In this document: positions 1-5,984 of the stretch, one piece after another
Layout: each line of letters opens with the position of its first letter
How positions within the stretch are numbered: the stretch's first letter is position 1
Origin: an uncultured Acidimicrobiaceae bacterium
GTDB taxonomy: Bacteria > Actinomycetota > Acidimicrobiia > Acidimicrobiales > Microtrichaceae
Direction of reading: 5' to 3'
Length of the DNA: 11,379 bases
Assembly: GCA_937868025.1 (NCBI GenBank)
Contig: CALMLJ010000439.1
Location: 1-11,379 of the forward strand
Program-made: the position numbers and the translations under genes
The notes under the pieces: generated by a model
The model's input: only the letters and a program-made list of their open reading frames with translations
Databases searched by the model: none
What the model was told of the DNA's origin: nothing

Positions 1-55
1 CGAGGTGCACGCGATGCTCTCCGGTCTCACGGCCGGAGCCCGGTCGAAGAAGTAG
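1..55 (+). CDS. C-terminal end of an unidentified protein (partial)
   Basis: An open frame enters from the left edge and stops at TAG 53-55, encoding EVHAMLSGLTAGARSKK. Fifteen of the 17 codons end in G or C, as in the surrounding genes. A hairpin follows four bases after the stop, and the next gene is convergent. This supports a real gene end, but the piece is too short to assign to a family. The lysine/arginine-rich end is typical of many cytoplasmic proteins and carries no diagnostic motif. Confidence 0.5.
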   Translation, partial: EVHAMLSGLTAGARSKK

Positions 56-58
56 GTC

Positions 59-79
59 CCCGACCGGTTCGAGGTCGGG
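59..79. terminator. GC hairpin between two convergent genes
   Basis: CCCGACC (59-65) and GGTCGGG (73-79) form a perfect 7-bp stem with a 7-base loop. It lies between the stop of the left-edge gene (55) and the stop of the exporter permease (95). It could end transcription from both sides. There is no T-tract, as is common for actinobacterial terminators, so function is inferred from position and stem strength. Confidence 0.5.
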
Positions 80-94
80 TCGAGACGGGGTCGG

Positions 95-958
95 TCAGGC
101 CTTCGCCGTCGTGAACCGGCGGATGGCGAGCGGCACACAGACCCCGATCAGGAGTGCGCACCAGCCAATCATGGCGACGACGGGATGCTCGAGCTGCCAC
201 GAGCCCGACGACGGTGTGCCCTGTGCGACCTGACGAACGGCTGCCACGAACGCCGCGATCGGGTCCCACTCACCGATGAACCGGGGCACCGCCACCATCG
301 ACTCGATCTGGACGAACGTGCCGGCGAGGAACGAGAGCGGAAAGACGAGGGCGAATCCGAGCCCCTGCATGGCATCGGGACTGCGCACCACCATGCCGAG
401 GTAGACACCGAACGAGGTGAACGCCACGAGCCCGAGCAGCACGAGGCCGATCAGCTCGAAGGTTCCCGCGATGCCCATCGTCGGGCGCCAACCGAGCGCA
501 AGACCGAGCCCGGCCACGATGATGATGCCGAGGATCTGTTCCAGCACCTGCCCGACGACCTGCGCCGTGATGACGGCGAGGCGGGAGATGGGCAGCGACT
601 TGAACCGGTCGACGACTCCGGAGTGGAAGCCGGTGGCGGTCGCCACACCGGCACCGATGACGCCGAAGGCGAGGCTCTGCCCGAGCAGGCCCGGCAGCAG
701 GAAGTCCTGGTACCGCATGCCGGGGATCTTGATGGCCGACCCGAACACGTAGAGGAACAGCAGAGTGAAGATGACCGGCTGGATGGTCACGTCGGAGAGG
801 CGCTCGGGTACCCGCGGGATCATCCGAAGGTTGCGACCGACGAGCAGGCGGGTTTCCCGGAAGAACCGGACCGTGGGACTCGGTCGCGGTGGGAGGGGCA
901 CGTCCGACGTGTGAACGAGCGCGGGGGTGGAGGTGGTGGGGATGGTGACAGTGCTCAT
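95..958 (-). CDS. ABC-2 type exporter permease, DrrB-like
   Basis: This is a membrane subunit of a drug/lipid-type ABC exporter, paired with the ATPase encoded just upstream. The 287-residue length fits the DrrB/ABC-2 family. About six hydrophobic segments are visible (near residues 57-77, 86-108, 127-156, 166-190, 197-216 and 259-279) after a proline-rich cytoplasmic N-terminus. DRFKSLPISR (117-126) matches the conserved cytosolic loop of ABC-2 permeases, which is thought to contact the ATPase. The ATG at 956-958 overlaps the ATPase stop in an ATGA arrangement, and AAGGAG (966-971) sits 7 bases upstream, so translation is probably coupled. The substrate cannot be read from sequence. A divergent TetR gene next to the operon suggests a substrate-induced exporter. 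Confidence 0.9.
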   Translation of the reverse strand: MSTVTIPTTSTPALVHTSDVPLPPRPSPTVRFFRETRLLVGRNLRMIPRVPERLSDVTIQPVIFTLLFLYVFGSAIKIPGMRYQDFLLPGLLGQSLAFGVIGAGVATATGFHSGVVDRFKSLPISRLAVITAQVVGQVLEQILGIIIVAGLGLALGWRPTMGIAGTFELIGLVLLGLVAFTSFGVYLGMVVRSPDAMQGLGFALVFPLSFLAGTFVQIESMVAVPRFIGEWDPIAAFVAAVRQVAQGTPSSGSWQLEHPVVAMIGWCALLIGVCVPLAIRRFTTAKA

Positions 959-1935
959 ACGAGGACTCCTTCGTTGGGGGCCGACTCGTCGTCGGGCATC
1001 TGACCGGTGAGTGCGAGGAACGCGTCGTCGAGGGTCGGGCGGCGCAGTGCCACCTCGTCGACGGCGAGGCCGGCGGCGCGGATGGCCGACGAGACCCGAG
1101 CGAGGTCGCCGGCATCGTCGGGCGCGGGGATTGAGATCGAGCGACGCTCCGGGGCGAGCGACAACTCGAACTGGGGCGACAGGACGGCGACGAGTTGGTC
1201 GAGGCCGGCGCTGTCGACGGCGACGATGTCCACGCGTTGCTCACCGATCTGCGACTTGAGTTCCGACGGTGTCCCGTGGGCGACCGCTCGGCCGTGGTCG
1301 ATGAGCACGATGTCGTCGGCCAGCACGTCGGCCTCCTCGAGGTACTGCGTGGTCAGGAGGAGGGTGACGCCTTCGTTGACGAGGTCGCGGATCGTCGTCC
1401 AGACGACCTGGCGGCTGCGGGGATCGAGGCCGGTCGTGGGCTCGTCGAGCACCAGCAGCTGCGGTCGGACCACGAGGCTCGCGGCAAGATCGACCCGACG
1501 GCGCTGGCCCCCGGACACGTTCTTGATGAGCTTGTCGCGGAACTCGCCGATGTCGAAGCGGTCGATCAGCTGGTCGGTGATCTGGTCGGCTGCAGCGGAG
1601 CCGTACCCGCGGAGTCGGGCCATGAGCACGAGGTTCTCGCGGCAGGTGAGGTTGTCCTCGAGCGCAGCGAACTGGCCCGTCAGCGAGATCAGGCCACGAA
1701 CGGCGTCGGCCTCGGTGGCGACGTCGTGGCCGCACACCGTGATGGTGCCGGAGGTGGGCGCCACGAGGGTGGCCAGCATCTGCACGGTGGTGGTCTTGCC
1801 CGCGCCGTTGGGCCCGAGCAGGGCCACGACGCCACCGGTGGGGACCTCGAGGTCGAGGTGGTCGACGGCCAGGAGGTCGCCGTAGCGCTTGGAGACGCCC
1901 ACGGCGGAGACCGCGAGCTGAGGTGGGGAGGTCAT
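955..1935 (-). CDS. ABC exporter ATPase, DrrA-like
   Basis: This is the nucleotide-binding subunit that powers the neighbouring permease. Walker A GPNGAGKT (41-48), Q-loop Q88, signature SGGQ (141-144) and Walker B LVLDE (161-165) are intact. The switch position reads TTQYLEEAD (195-203), with Q in place of the usual H-loop histidine. That is normal for the DrrA family. The C-terminal PTLDDAFLALTG (300-311) resembles the LDEVFL-type motif of DrrA. The frame stays open to 2271, but the ATG at 1935 is chosen because the domain begins there, AAAGGA (1944-1949) lies 8 bases upstream, and a longer form would overlap the divergent regulator. It is the first gene of a two-gene operon. It yields 326 residues, typical for the family. 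Confidence 0.92.
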   Translation of the reverse strand: MTSPPQLAVSAVGVSKRYGDLLAVDHLDLEVPTGGVVALLGPNGAGKTTTVQMLATLVAPTSGTITVCGHDVATEADAVRGLISLTGQFAALEDNLTCRENLVLMARLRGYGSAAADQITDQLIDRFDIGEFRDKLIKNVSGGQRRRVDLAASLVVRPQLLVLDEPTTGLDPRSRQVVWTTIRDLVNEGVTLLLTTQYLEEADVLADDIVLIDHGRAVAHGTPSELKSQIGEQRVDIVAVDSAGLDQLVAVLSPQFELSLAPERRSISIPAPDDAGDLARVSSAIRAAGLAVDEVALRRPTLDDAFLALTGQMPDDESAPNEGVLV

Positions 1936-2023
1936 GGGGATCGTCCTTTCGTTCTGTGGGTTGAAAGATACAGTCACAGAACTTTTACTGCAACCAAAAT
2001 TTCGAGGAGATACACTCCCAGCC
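1936..2023. promoter_or_regulatory. Divergent promoter region of exporter operon and TetR gene
   Basis: This 88-base gap is AT-richer than its surroundings. For the exporter (- strand), TTGCAG (1988-1993) and TATCTT (1965-1970) are 17 bases apart and form a plausible promoter. For the regulator, TACACT (2011-2016) ends 7 bases before its ATG and fits a leaderless start. A less well placed alternative is TTGAAA (1961-1966) with TTTACT (1984-1989). The perfect inverted repeat at 1951-1982 overlaps the exporter promoter. These are sequence matches only. Confidence 0.5.
1951..1982. repeat. 8-bp inverted repeat, candidate TetR operator
   Basis: GTTCTGTG (1951-1958) and CACAGAAC (1975-1982) are perfect reverse complements separated by 16 bases, so the arm centres are 24 bases apart. 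One arm lies between the proposed -35 and -10 of the exporter promoter and the other just downstream of its -10. The repeat lies upstream of the proposed TetR gene start. This is where a repressor of the exporter, and of itself, would be expected. The wide spacer is longer than a classic tetO-like site. It may mean two dimers or a cooperative arrangement. Confidence 0.45.
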
Positions 2024-3079
2024 ATGGCCGACGAGCACTTGCCGCCAACCGGGGTCCGCGATCCGTTGGTCGTCGACGCCCTCAAACGGCTGTGGAGCCA
2101 GCGCACCGTGGAGCGGGTCGAGGGCGAAGGTCTCCGCGAACGCAAGAAGCGCATCCTTCGCCAGCAGATCTCCGACCAGGCGACGCTGATGTTCCTGCAG
2201 CGCGGGTTCGACGAGGTTCGCGTCTCGGAGATCGCCGATGCCTGCGGAGTGTCGGAGAAGACCGTCTTCAACTACTTCCCCACCAAGGAATCACTGCTCT
2301 TCGACCGCGAGGACCAACTCGCCGACGAGCTCGCCGACGCCTTCAGCGACCGCACCACCGATCGCTCGCTCGCACAGATCGCACTGGCCATCCTCACCGA
2401 CGACGTCGAAGAGATGTTCAACGCCTGGTCCGCTTCCGACGAACCGAACACCGCCATGATCGTCATCCGCCAGTTCGCGGAGTTGGTCGAACGCACGCCG
2501 GCGCTCCAGGCCGCGATGCACGGCATGATGGAACGCCTGACCACCGTCACCGCGGAGGCACTCGCCGAGCGCGCCGACGTCGATCCCGACGATCCCGAAC
2601 CGCAGATGGCCGCCGCCATTCTCATGGGCCTGTGGCGGGTCCAGTTCCTCGCGATGCAGAAGGTCGCGGACGGGACGCGTGGCTTCACCGAGGCACGCGA
2701 TGCCATCCTCGACGAGCTGCGTCGGGCCGCTCGAGTCGCCGACTCGGGGCTGAGTTCGTTCAACCTGGTGGTGCAGCACGCGAGCACCAAGCAGCAGCTC
2801 CAGGATGCCGCCGAGGCCGCGAACGAGGCGCGCAAGCAGGTCGTGGCGGCCATGCAGCAGGCACGCGTCGCCTGGATGCACCTCGCCCAGGAGGCAAGAG
2901 CCCACCACGATGCCGAGGACCAGCGCGAGCAGCTCAAGCGGGAACAGCGCGCCGCCCGCCGCGAGCTGCGCGAGACGATCCGCTCTCACCAGACCCAACA
3001 GCGCGAGCAACAGGCGGCCATCCGCCAGCGTCAGATCGACCTCCAGGCCGCCCGCCGGCAGCGACGCGGACCGGGCTGA
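2024..3079 (+). CDS. TetR-family regulator with long coiled-coil C-terminus
   Basis: This is probably the transcriptional repressor of the divergent exporter operon. The N-terminal TetR helix-turn-helix spans roughly residues 38-86, with the recognition region GVSEKTVFNYFPTKESLL (75-92), a strong family match. A helical ligand-binding region follows to about residue 245. Residues 255-345 are almost only A, Q, E, R, K and D (for example QREQLKREQRAARRELRE, 300-317), which predicts a long charged helix or coiled coil. At 351 residues it is far longer than the usual ~200. The frame is open back to 1934, but the ATG at 2024 is preferred: the extra 30 residues would overlap the ATPase start, and TACACT lies 7 bases before this ATG. 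GAGGAGA (2004-2010) is 13 bases away, rather far for a ribosome site. Confidence 0.88.
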   Translation: MADEHLPPTGVRDPLVVDALKRLWSQRTVERVEGEGLRERKKRILRQQISDQATLMFLQRGFDEVRVSEIADACGVSEKTVFNYFPTKESLLFDREDQLADELADAFSDRTTDRSLAQIALAILTDDVEEMFNAWSASDEPNTAMIVIRQFAELVERTPALQAAMHGMMERLTTVTAEALAERADVDPDDPEPQMAAAILMGLWRVQFLAMQKVADGTRGFTEARDAILDELRRAARVADSGLSSFNLVVQHASTKQQLQDAAEAANEARKQVVAAMQQARVAWMHLAQEARAHHDAEDQREQLKREQRAARRELRETIRSHQTQQREQQAAIRQRQIDLQAARRQRRGPG

Positions 3080-3105
3080 CGCAGGCGCCTCGCCTCCAGC
3101 GTCAG
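3076..3105. terminator. Hairpin spanning both convergent stop codons
   Basis: The left arm CTGACGCAGGCG (3076-3087) pairs with CGCCT (3091-3095) and GCGTCAG (3099-3105). This makes 12 base pairs with a 3-base loop and one 3-base bulge (3096-3098). It contains the TGA of the TetR gene (3077-3079) and the stop of the ClC gene (3102-3104). It is nearly symmetric, so it could act on both transcripts. No T-tract is present. Confidence 0.6.
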
Positions 3106-4367
3106 GTGGACTGCTGGTACGGGGTCACCGACGAATCGCCCATCATCAGGTCCGCCCCGACGGCGGCCAGGAGTCCCGGCACGATCCACCCGGGCCGGCC
3201 AGTCGCCTCGGCGATGAACATGACTGCGGCGAGCGGGACCCGGTACCCGGCCCCGAGGCCGGCGGCGACCCCCACGATCACGAACAGCGTGAGGTTGGGA
3301 ACGTCGAGGGCACCGCCCACCAGTCGACCGAGCAGACCACCCACCACCACGAGGGGCAGGAACAACCCGACCACACCACCGCCGGCGAGGGTGCCGACCG
3401 TTCCCGCCATCCTCACCGCGATCAGCAGACCGATCGCGCCCAACCCCCGCCGCGGGTCGGCAGCCCACTCCAACGCGTTGTAGCCCGGGGTGAGGGCCAG
3501 GTTTCCGCCGAGCACGGCGTGGCTGACCATGGCCAGCGCGCCGATGACCGATCCGCCGATGAGCGGTCCGGCCCAAGCCGATCGACGCTCGTGGAACGCC
3601 TTGGCCGCACGGATCGCCCGAGCCCACGCCCGAACCATGATGCCCACACCCACCCCGAGGAGCGCGGCGCCGAGCAGATCCTTCATGTCGAACGGCGCGT
3701 CGCCACTGACCGCCAGGAGTGGCGTGGTTCCGTGCACGGCGACGAAGACCAGGTAGCCACTGGCGGACCCGACGAGCGCCGGCAACAGGAGATGACGGCC
3801 CAGGTCATCGCGGTACGGCACCTCCATCGCGAACACGGCACCCGTCGCCGGCGCCTTGAAGATGGCTGCCACCCCGGCCGCGGCGCCGGCGACCATGAGG
3901 CTGTGGAGGTCGGTCGACCGCAGCAGCGCACCGAAACGGCGGCGGAACATCGACCCCACGGCGGCGCCGAGGTACACCGATCCGCCCTCGAGCCCGCCCG
4001 GTGCGCCGGCGCCGACCGACGCGGCGGTGGCCAGGAGCCGGTACGGCACCGGCCGCGAGGCGACATCGCCCGACCCGTGGAAGGCGACGATGTACTCGTC
4101 GGCGGATCCGCTCGACAGCCTCCCGCCGACCCGGAGGACGATCGCGGCGACGGCCAGTCCGCCGAGGGGAAGCCACGCCTGGGCCCACCACGGGAGCGAC
4201 GCCGCGCCCTCGAGCATTCGGTCGACGACGATCCACTCGCCGAGCGCCACGCCGCCGCCGGTGACCGCTCCCACGATCGCAGCGAGCAGAATGGCCTCGC
4301 GGGACCTGCGGGCCAGGTCCCGCAACTCGTCTCGGCGTCGTGCCGGAACCACGTTTATTGCACTCAT
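3102..4367 (-). CDS. ClC-family chloride channel/transporter
   Basis: This is an integral membrane protein moving chloride (or another anion). It has 421 residues and no C-terminal CBS domains, the usual form of compact bacterial ClC proteins. GGLEGG (124-129) matches the GREGP motif and keeps the gating glutamate (E127). FKAPATGAVFAMEV (170-183) matches the helix with the inner glutamates of E. coli ClcA. GLFLP (334-338) matches the GxFxP anion-binding motif, and YRVPLAAVMFIAE (375-387) is also typical. The GSGIP motif is degenerate (SSGSA, 85-89). The residue after E182 is V183, where proton-coupled ClcA has a second glutamate, as in ClC channels. The ATG at 4367 is preferred over an upstream extension that runs into the divergent MarR gene. 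TACAAT lies 6 bases before the ATG and no ribosome site is seen, so the transcript is probably leaderless. Confidence 0.9.
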   Translation of the reverse strand: MSAINVVPARRRDELRDLARRSREAILLAAIVGAVTGGGVALGEWIVVDRMLEGAASLPWWAQAWLPLGGLAVAAIVLRVGGRLSSGSADEYIVAFHGSGDVASRPVPYRLLATAASVGAGAPGGLEGGSVYLGAAVGSMFRRRFGALLRSTDLHSLMVAGAAAGVAAIFKAPATGAVFAMEVPYRDDLGRHLLLPALVGSASGYLVFVAVHGTTPLLAVSGDAPFDMKDLLGAALLGVGVGIMVRAWARAIRAAKAFHERRSAWAGPLIGGSVIGALAMVSHAVLGGNLALTPGYNALEWAADPRRGLGAIGLLIAVRMAGTVGTLAGGGVVGLFLPLVVVGGLLGRLVGGALDVPNLTLFVIVGVAAGLGAGYRVPLAAVMFIAEATGRPGWIVPGLLAAVGADLMMGDSSVTPYQQST

Positions 4368-4389
4368 GCAACTATTGTAGGAACACAAT
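4358..4389. promoter_or_regulatory. Compact divergent promoter and operator of ClC and MarR genes
   Basis: Only 20 bases (4368-4387) separate the two start codons. CTATTGTAG (4372-4380) contains TATTGT for the + strand (4373-4378) and TACAAT for the - strand (4374-4379), so the two -10 candidates overlap. Two inverted repeats flank or cover them: TTGCA (4358-4362) with TGCAA (4367-4371), and ATTGT (4374-4378) with ACAAT (4385-4389). Small AT-rich dyads such as these are typical MarR-family binding sites. A MarR dimer here would block both genes. Confidence 0.5.
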
Positions 4390-4861
4390 GACCACGCGAC
4401 CCAATTCGGCCGACGCCGCACTGACCGCATCGCGCGCCCTCGTCGCGATCTCGGCCCGGTCGCTGAGCGCGATCGGCGACCTGACGCTCCCCCAATTCCG
4501 CGCCCTCGTGGTGCTGGCGTCGCACGGCCCCACCACGAGCAGCGACCTCGCCGCAGCGCTGTCGGTCCACGCGTCGACGGTGACCCGCATGGTCGACCGC
4601 CTCGCCGGCAAGGGCCTGGTCGAGCGCTCGACCCCCGCAGATCGCCGCGAGGTCGTCGTCGCCGTCACTGCTGCGGCGCTCGACGTGGTCGGCGCCGTCA
4701 CCGAGTCGCGGCGACGCGAGATGGCCGCCGTCATGGACCGCATCCCACCCGCTCGCCGTGCCGCTGTCGTGGCGGCCTTTCAGGAGTTCGCGACGGCCGC
4801 CGGCGAAGTCCCCGACAGCGAGTGGTCGGCCGTCCTCAACCCACCGTCACCTGGCGGCTGA
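4388..4861 (+). CDS. MarR-family transcriptional regulator
   Basis: This is a dimeric winged helix-turn-helix regulator, probably acting on the divergent ClC gene and on itself. LTLPQFRALVVLASHG (32-47) leads into the HTH, with recognition helix HASTVTRMVDRLAGKGLVE (61-79) and wing STPADRREVVVAVT (81-94), including the DRR residues common in MarR proteins. The 157-residue length is typical. The ATG at 4388 is chosen because the in-frame upstream extension (to 4340) lies inside the ClC gene. No Shine-Dalgarno sequence is present, and TATTGT ends 9 bases before the ATG, suggesting a leaderless or nearly leaderless mRNA. There are no cysteines, so direct thiol-based redox sensing is unlikely. 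The ligand is unknown. Confidence 0.9.
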   Translation: MTTRPNSADAALTASRALVAISARSLSAIGDLTLPQFRALVVLASHGPTTSSDLAAALSVHASTVTRMVDRLAGKGLVERSTPADRREVVVAVTAAALDVVGAVTESRRREMAAVMDRIPPARRAAVVAAFQEFATAAGEVPDSEWSAVLNPPSPGG

Positions 4862-4865
4862 GCGA

Positions 4866-4938
4866 CGCACCCGCCTCACCGGTTCTGTCCTGCGGATCGG
4901 CCCCTGGAGGGGCGATTCGGCAGGACAGAACGGGTGCG
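4866..4938. terminator. Long hairpin in the convergent MarR/HxlR gap
   Basis: GTTCTGTCCTGC (4882-4893) and GCAGGACAGAAC (4920-4931) form a perfect 12-bp stem. Inside it the pairing continues through GA/TC, TCG/CGA and CCCC/GGGG, with single-base bulges, to a TGGA loop (4905-4908). An outer pair CGCACCC (4866-4872) and GGGTGCG (4932-4938) adds 7 bp across a 9-base bulge. It fills the 101-base gap between two convergent stops (4861 and 4963), so a two-way terminator is the simplest reading. It has no T-tract, and no other feature is visible in this gap. Confidence 0.6.
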
Positions 4939-4962
4939 CGCACGAGAGGGCCCGCGTCAGAA

Positions 4963-5433
4963 TCAGACGGCGGCGCGGGCACCTGGACCCACCGCGGCGC
5001 GCGTCTCGTGGACCCCGAGCACCGTTCCGGGATGATCGGCGCAGACCAGTTCGGCGCGGACGTCACCGCCGCAGTCGCGATGGGTGACCCGCAGCACCGG
5101 CTGGTCGGGGTCCGCCAGGTGCGTCTCGCCCCACTGCTTCAGGGCGACGATCACCGGCAGGAGGTCCCAGCCTCGATCGGTCAGGCGGTACTCGTTGCGC
5201 GGACGACTGCCCTCCTCCCGATAGGGCCGCGTCGCCAGGACGCCGGCGGCGACGAGCTTCTGCAGCCGATCCGAGAGCACCGCCTCGGACAACCCGATGT
5301 GGCGTCGGAACTCGTCGAACCGGCGCACGCCGTTGAGGGCGTCCCGGACGATCAGGAGGGTCCACTTCTCCCCGAGGAGGCCCAGGGTCATCGCCACGGG
5401 GCACGTCGTGGTGTCGACCTCGATCCAATCCAT
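4963..5433 (-). CDS. HxlR-family transcriptional regulator
   Basis: This is a winged helix-turn-helix regulator of the HxlR (DUF24) family, whose members often sense electrophiles or oxidants through a conserved N-terminal cysteine. The CPVAMTLGLLGEKWTLLIVR stretch (11-30) holds that cysteine (C11) and the family hallmark. RRFDEFRRHIGLSEAVLSDR (37-56) is the HTH and RNEYRLTDRGWDL (79-91) the wing. Two more cysteines, C121 and C131, lie in a C-terminal extension (DCGG, LVCADH). At 156 residues it is slightly longer than the shortest members. The ATG at 5433 is preferred over an upstream start at 5550 because the family domain begins here and the longer form overlaps the divergent operon. TACGCT lies 7 bases before the ATG with no ribosome site, suggesting a leaderless mRNA. 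It probably controls the divergent dehalogenase operon. Confidence 0.9.
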   Translation of the reverse strand: MDWIEVDTTTCPVAMTLGLLGEKWTLLIVRDALNGVRRFDEFRRHIGLSEAVLSDRLQKLVAAGVLATRPYREEGSRPRNEYRLTDRGWDLLPVIVALKQWGETHLADPDQPVLRVTHRDCGGDVRAELVCADHPGTVLGVHETRAAVGPGARAAV

Positions 5434-5519
5434 GGACCGAAGCGTACCCTGACTTCTTCTTGCATAGCCAGGCTCCGGATGGTTGACTTCGGACTCCGCA
5501 GCCAGCCCGAGGAGGCCCC
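5434..5519. promoter_or_regulatory. Divergent region between HxlR gene and thioesterase operon
   Basis: This is an 86-base gap. On the - strand TACGCT (5441-5446) ends 7 bases before the HxlR ATG and fits a leaderless promoter. On the + strand GAGGAGG (5509-5515) is a strong ribosome site 4 bases before the thioesterase ATG, so that transcript has a leader. I see no convincing -35/-10 pair for it. TTGACT (5483-5488) is a possible -35, but a good -10 does not follow. An HxlR operator should lie here, although no long dyad is present. Confidence 0.35.
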
Positions 5520-5972
5520 ATGACCGACGCCGCGCCCAGCGTGTCCCCACACCTGCTCTCCCAGGAGGAGTTCGACGTGCTCGACCTCGACTCGTCCTCC
5601 GCCTTCGTCCGCGGCGCCGGTCTGATCGTCACCGAGGTGACGGACACCTCGGTGGTGGGCCACATCGACCTCACCGCCGAGCACCACACGCCGTGGGGCA
5701 TCGTCCACGGCGGGGTGTACGCGACGGCCATCGAGAGCGCTGCGAGCATCGGCGCGACGACGGCCGTGCGCGACCGCAACATGGTCGCCGTCGGCCTCAC
5801 CAACACCACCCAGTTCCTCCGCTCGCTCACCGACGGTCGAGTCGACGTCGCGGCGACGGCGCTCCACCAAGGTCGCAGCCAGCAGCTCTGGAAGGTCGAC
5901 GTCACCGACGGGCGAGGCCGCCTCGTCGCCTACGGCGAACTGCGCCTCCAGAATCTCGCCACACCGGCCTGA
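5520..5972 (+). CDS. PaaI-like hotdog-fold thioesterase
   Basis: This is probably an acyl-CoA (or related thioester) hydrolase of the PaaI/4HBT hotdog superfamily acting in the cytoplasm. TPWGIVHGGVYATAIESAAS (57-76) contains the HGG motif (63-65) and a following glutamate (E72) at the usual catalytic position on the central helix. GLTNTTQFLRSL (92-103) forms the conserved strand that follows. The 150-residue length is typical. The ATG is fixed by the GAGGAGG site 4 bases upstream. It is the first gene of a five-gene operon, with the next gene 12 bases away. The substrate is not evident: phenylacetyl-type, hydroxybenzoyl-type and fatty acyl-CoA are all possible. Confidence 0.85.
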   Translation: MTDAAPSVSPHLLSQEEFDVLDLDSSSAFVRGAGLIVTEVTDTSVVGHIDLTAEHHTPWGIVHGGVYATAIESAASIGATTAVRDRNMVAVGLTNTTQFLRSLTDGRVDVAATALHQGRSQQLWKVDVTDGRGRLVAYGELRLQNLATPA

Positions 5973-5984
5973 CAGACTCGGTCC

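Noticed and set aside
1934..2023. Longer N-terminus for the TetR protein from the ATG at 1934
   Set aside because: It would overlap the divergent ATPase start by two bases and add 30 residues not typical of the family. The ATG at 2024 has a promoter-like hexamer at leaderless spacing.
1195..3483. 762-codon open frame on the + strand
   Set aside because: It runs across the antisense of the ABC ATPase, through the TetR gene in another frame, and into the ClC gene. The protein is Arg/Gly/Pro-rich without motifs.
2805..4391. 528-codon + strand frame opposite the ClC gene
   Set aside because: The - strand protein has clear ClC motifs and membrane helices. This frame is a shadow rich in Arg, Gly, Asp and Pro.
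5450..5490. Direct repeat TGACTTC at 5450-5456 and 5484-5490 (34 bases apart) in the HxlR divergent region
   Set aside because: It was considered as a pair of HxlR half-sites, but a 7-base direct repeat in an 86-base gap is not rare by chance and shows no dyad.
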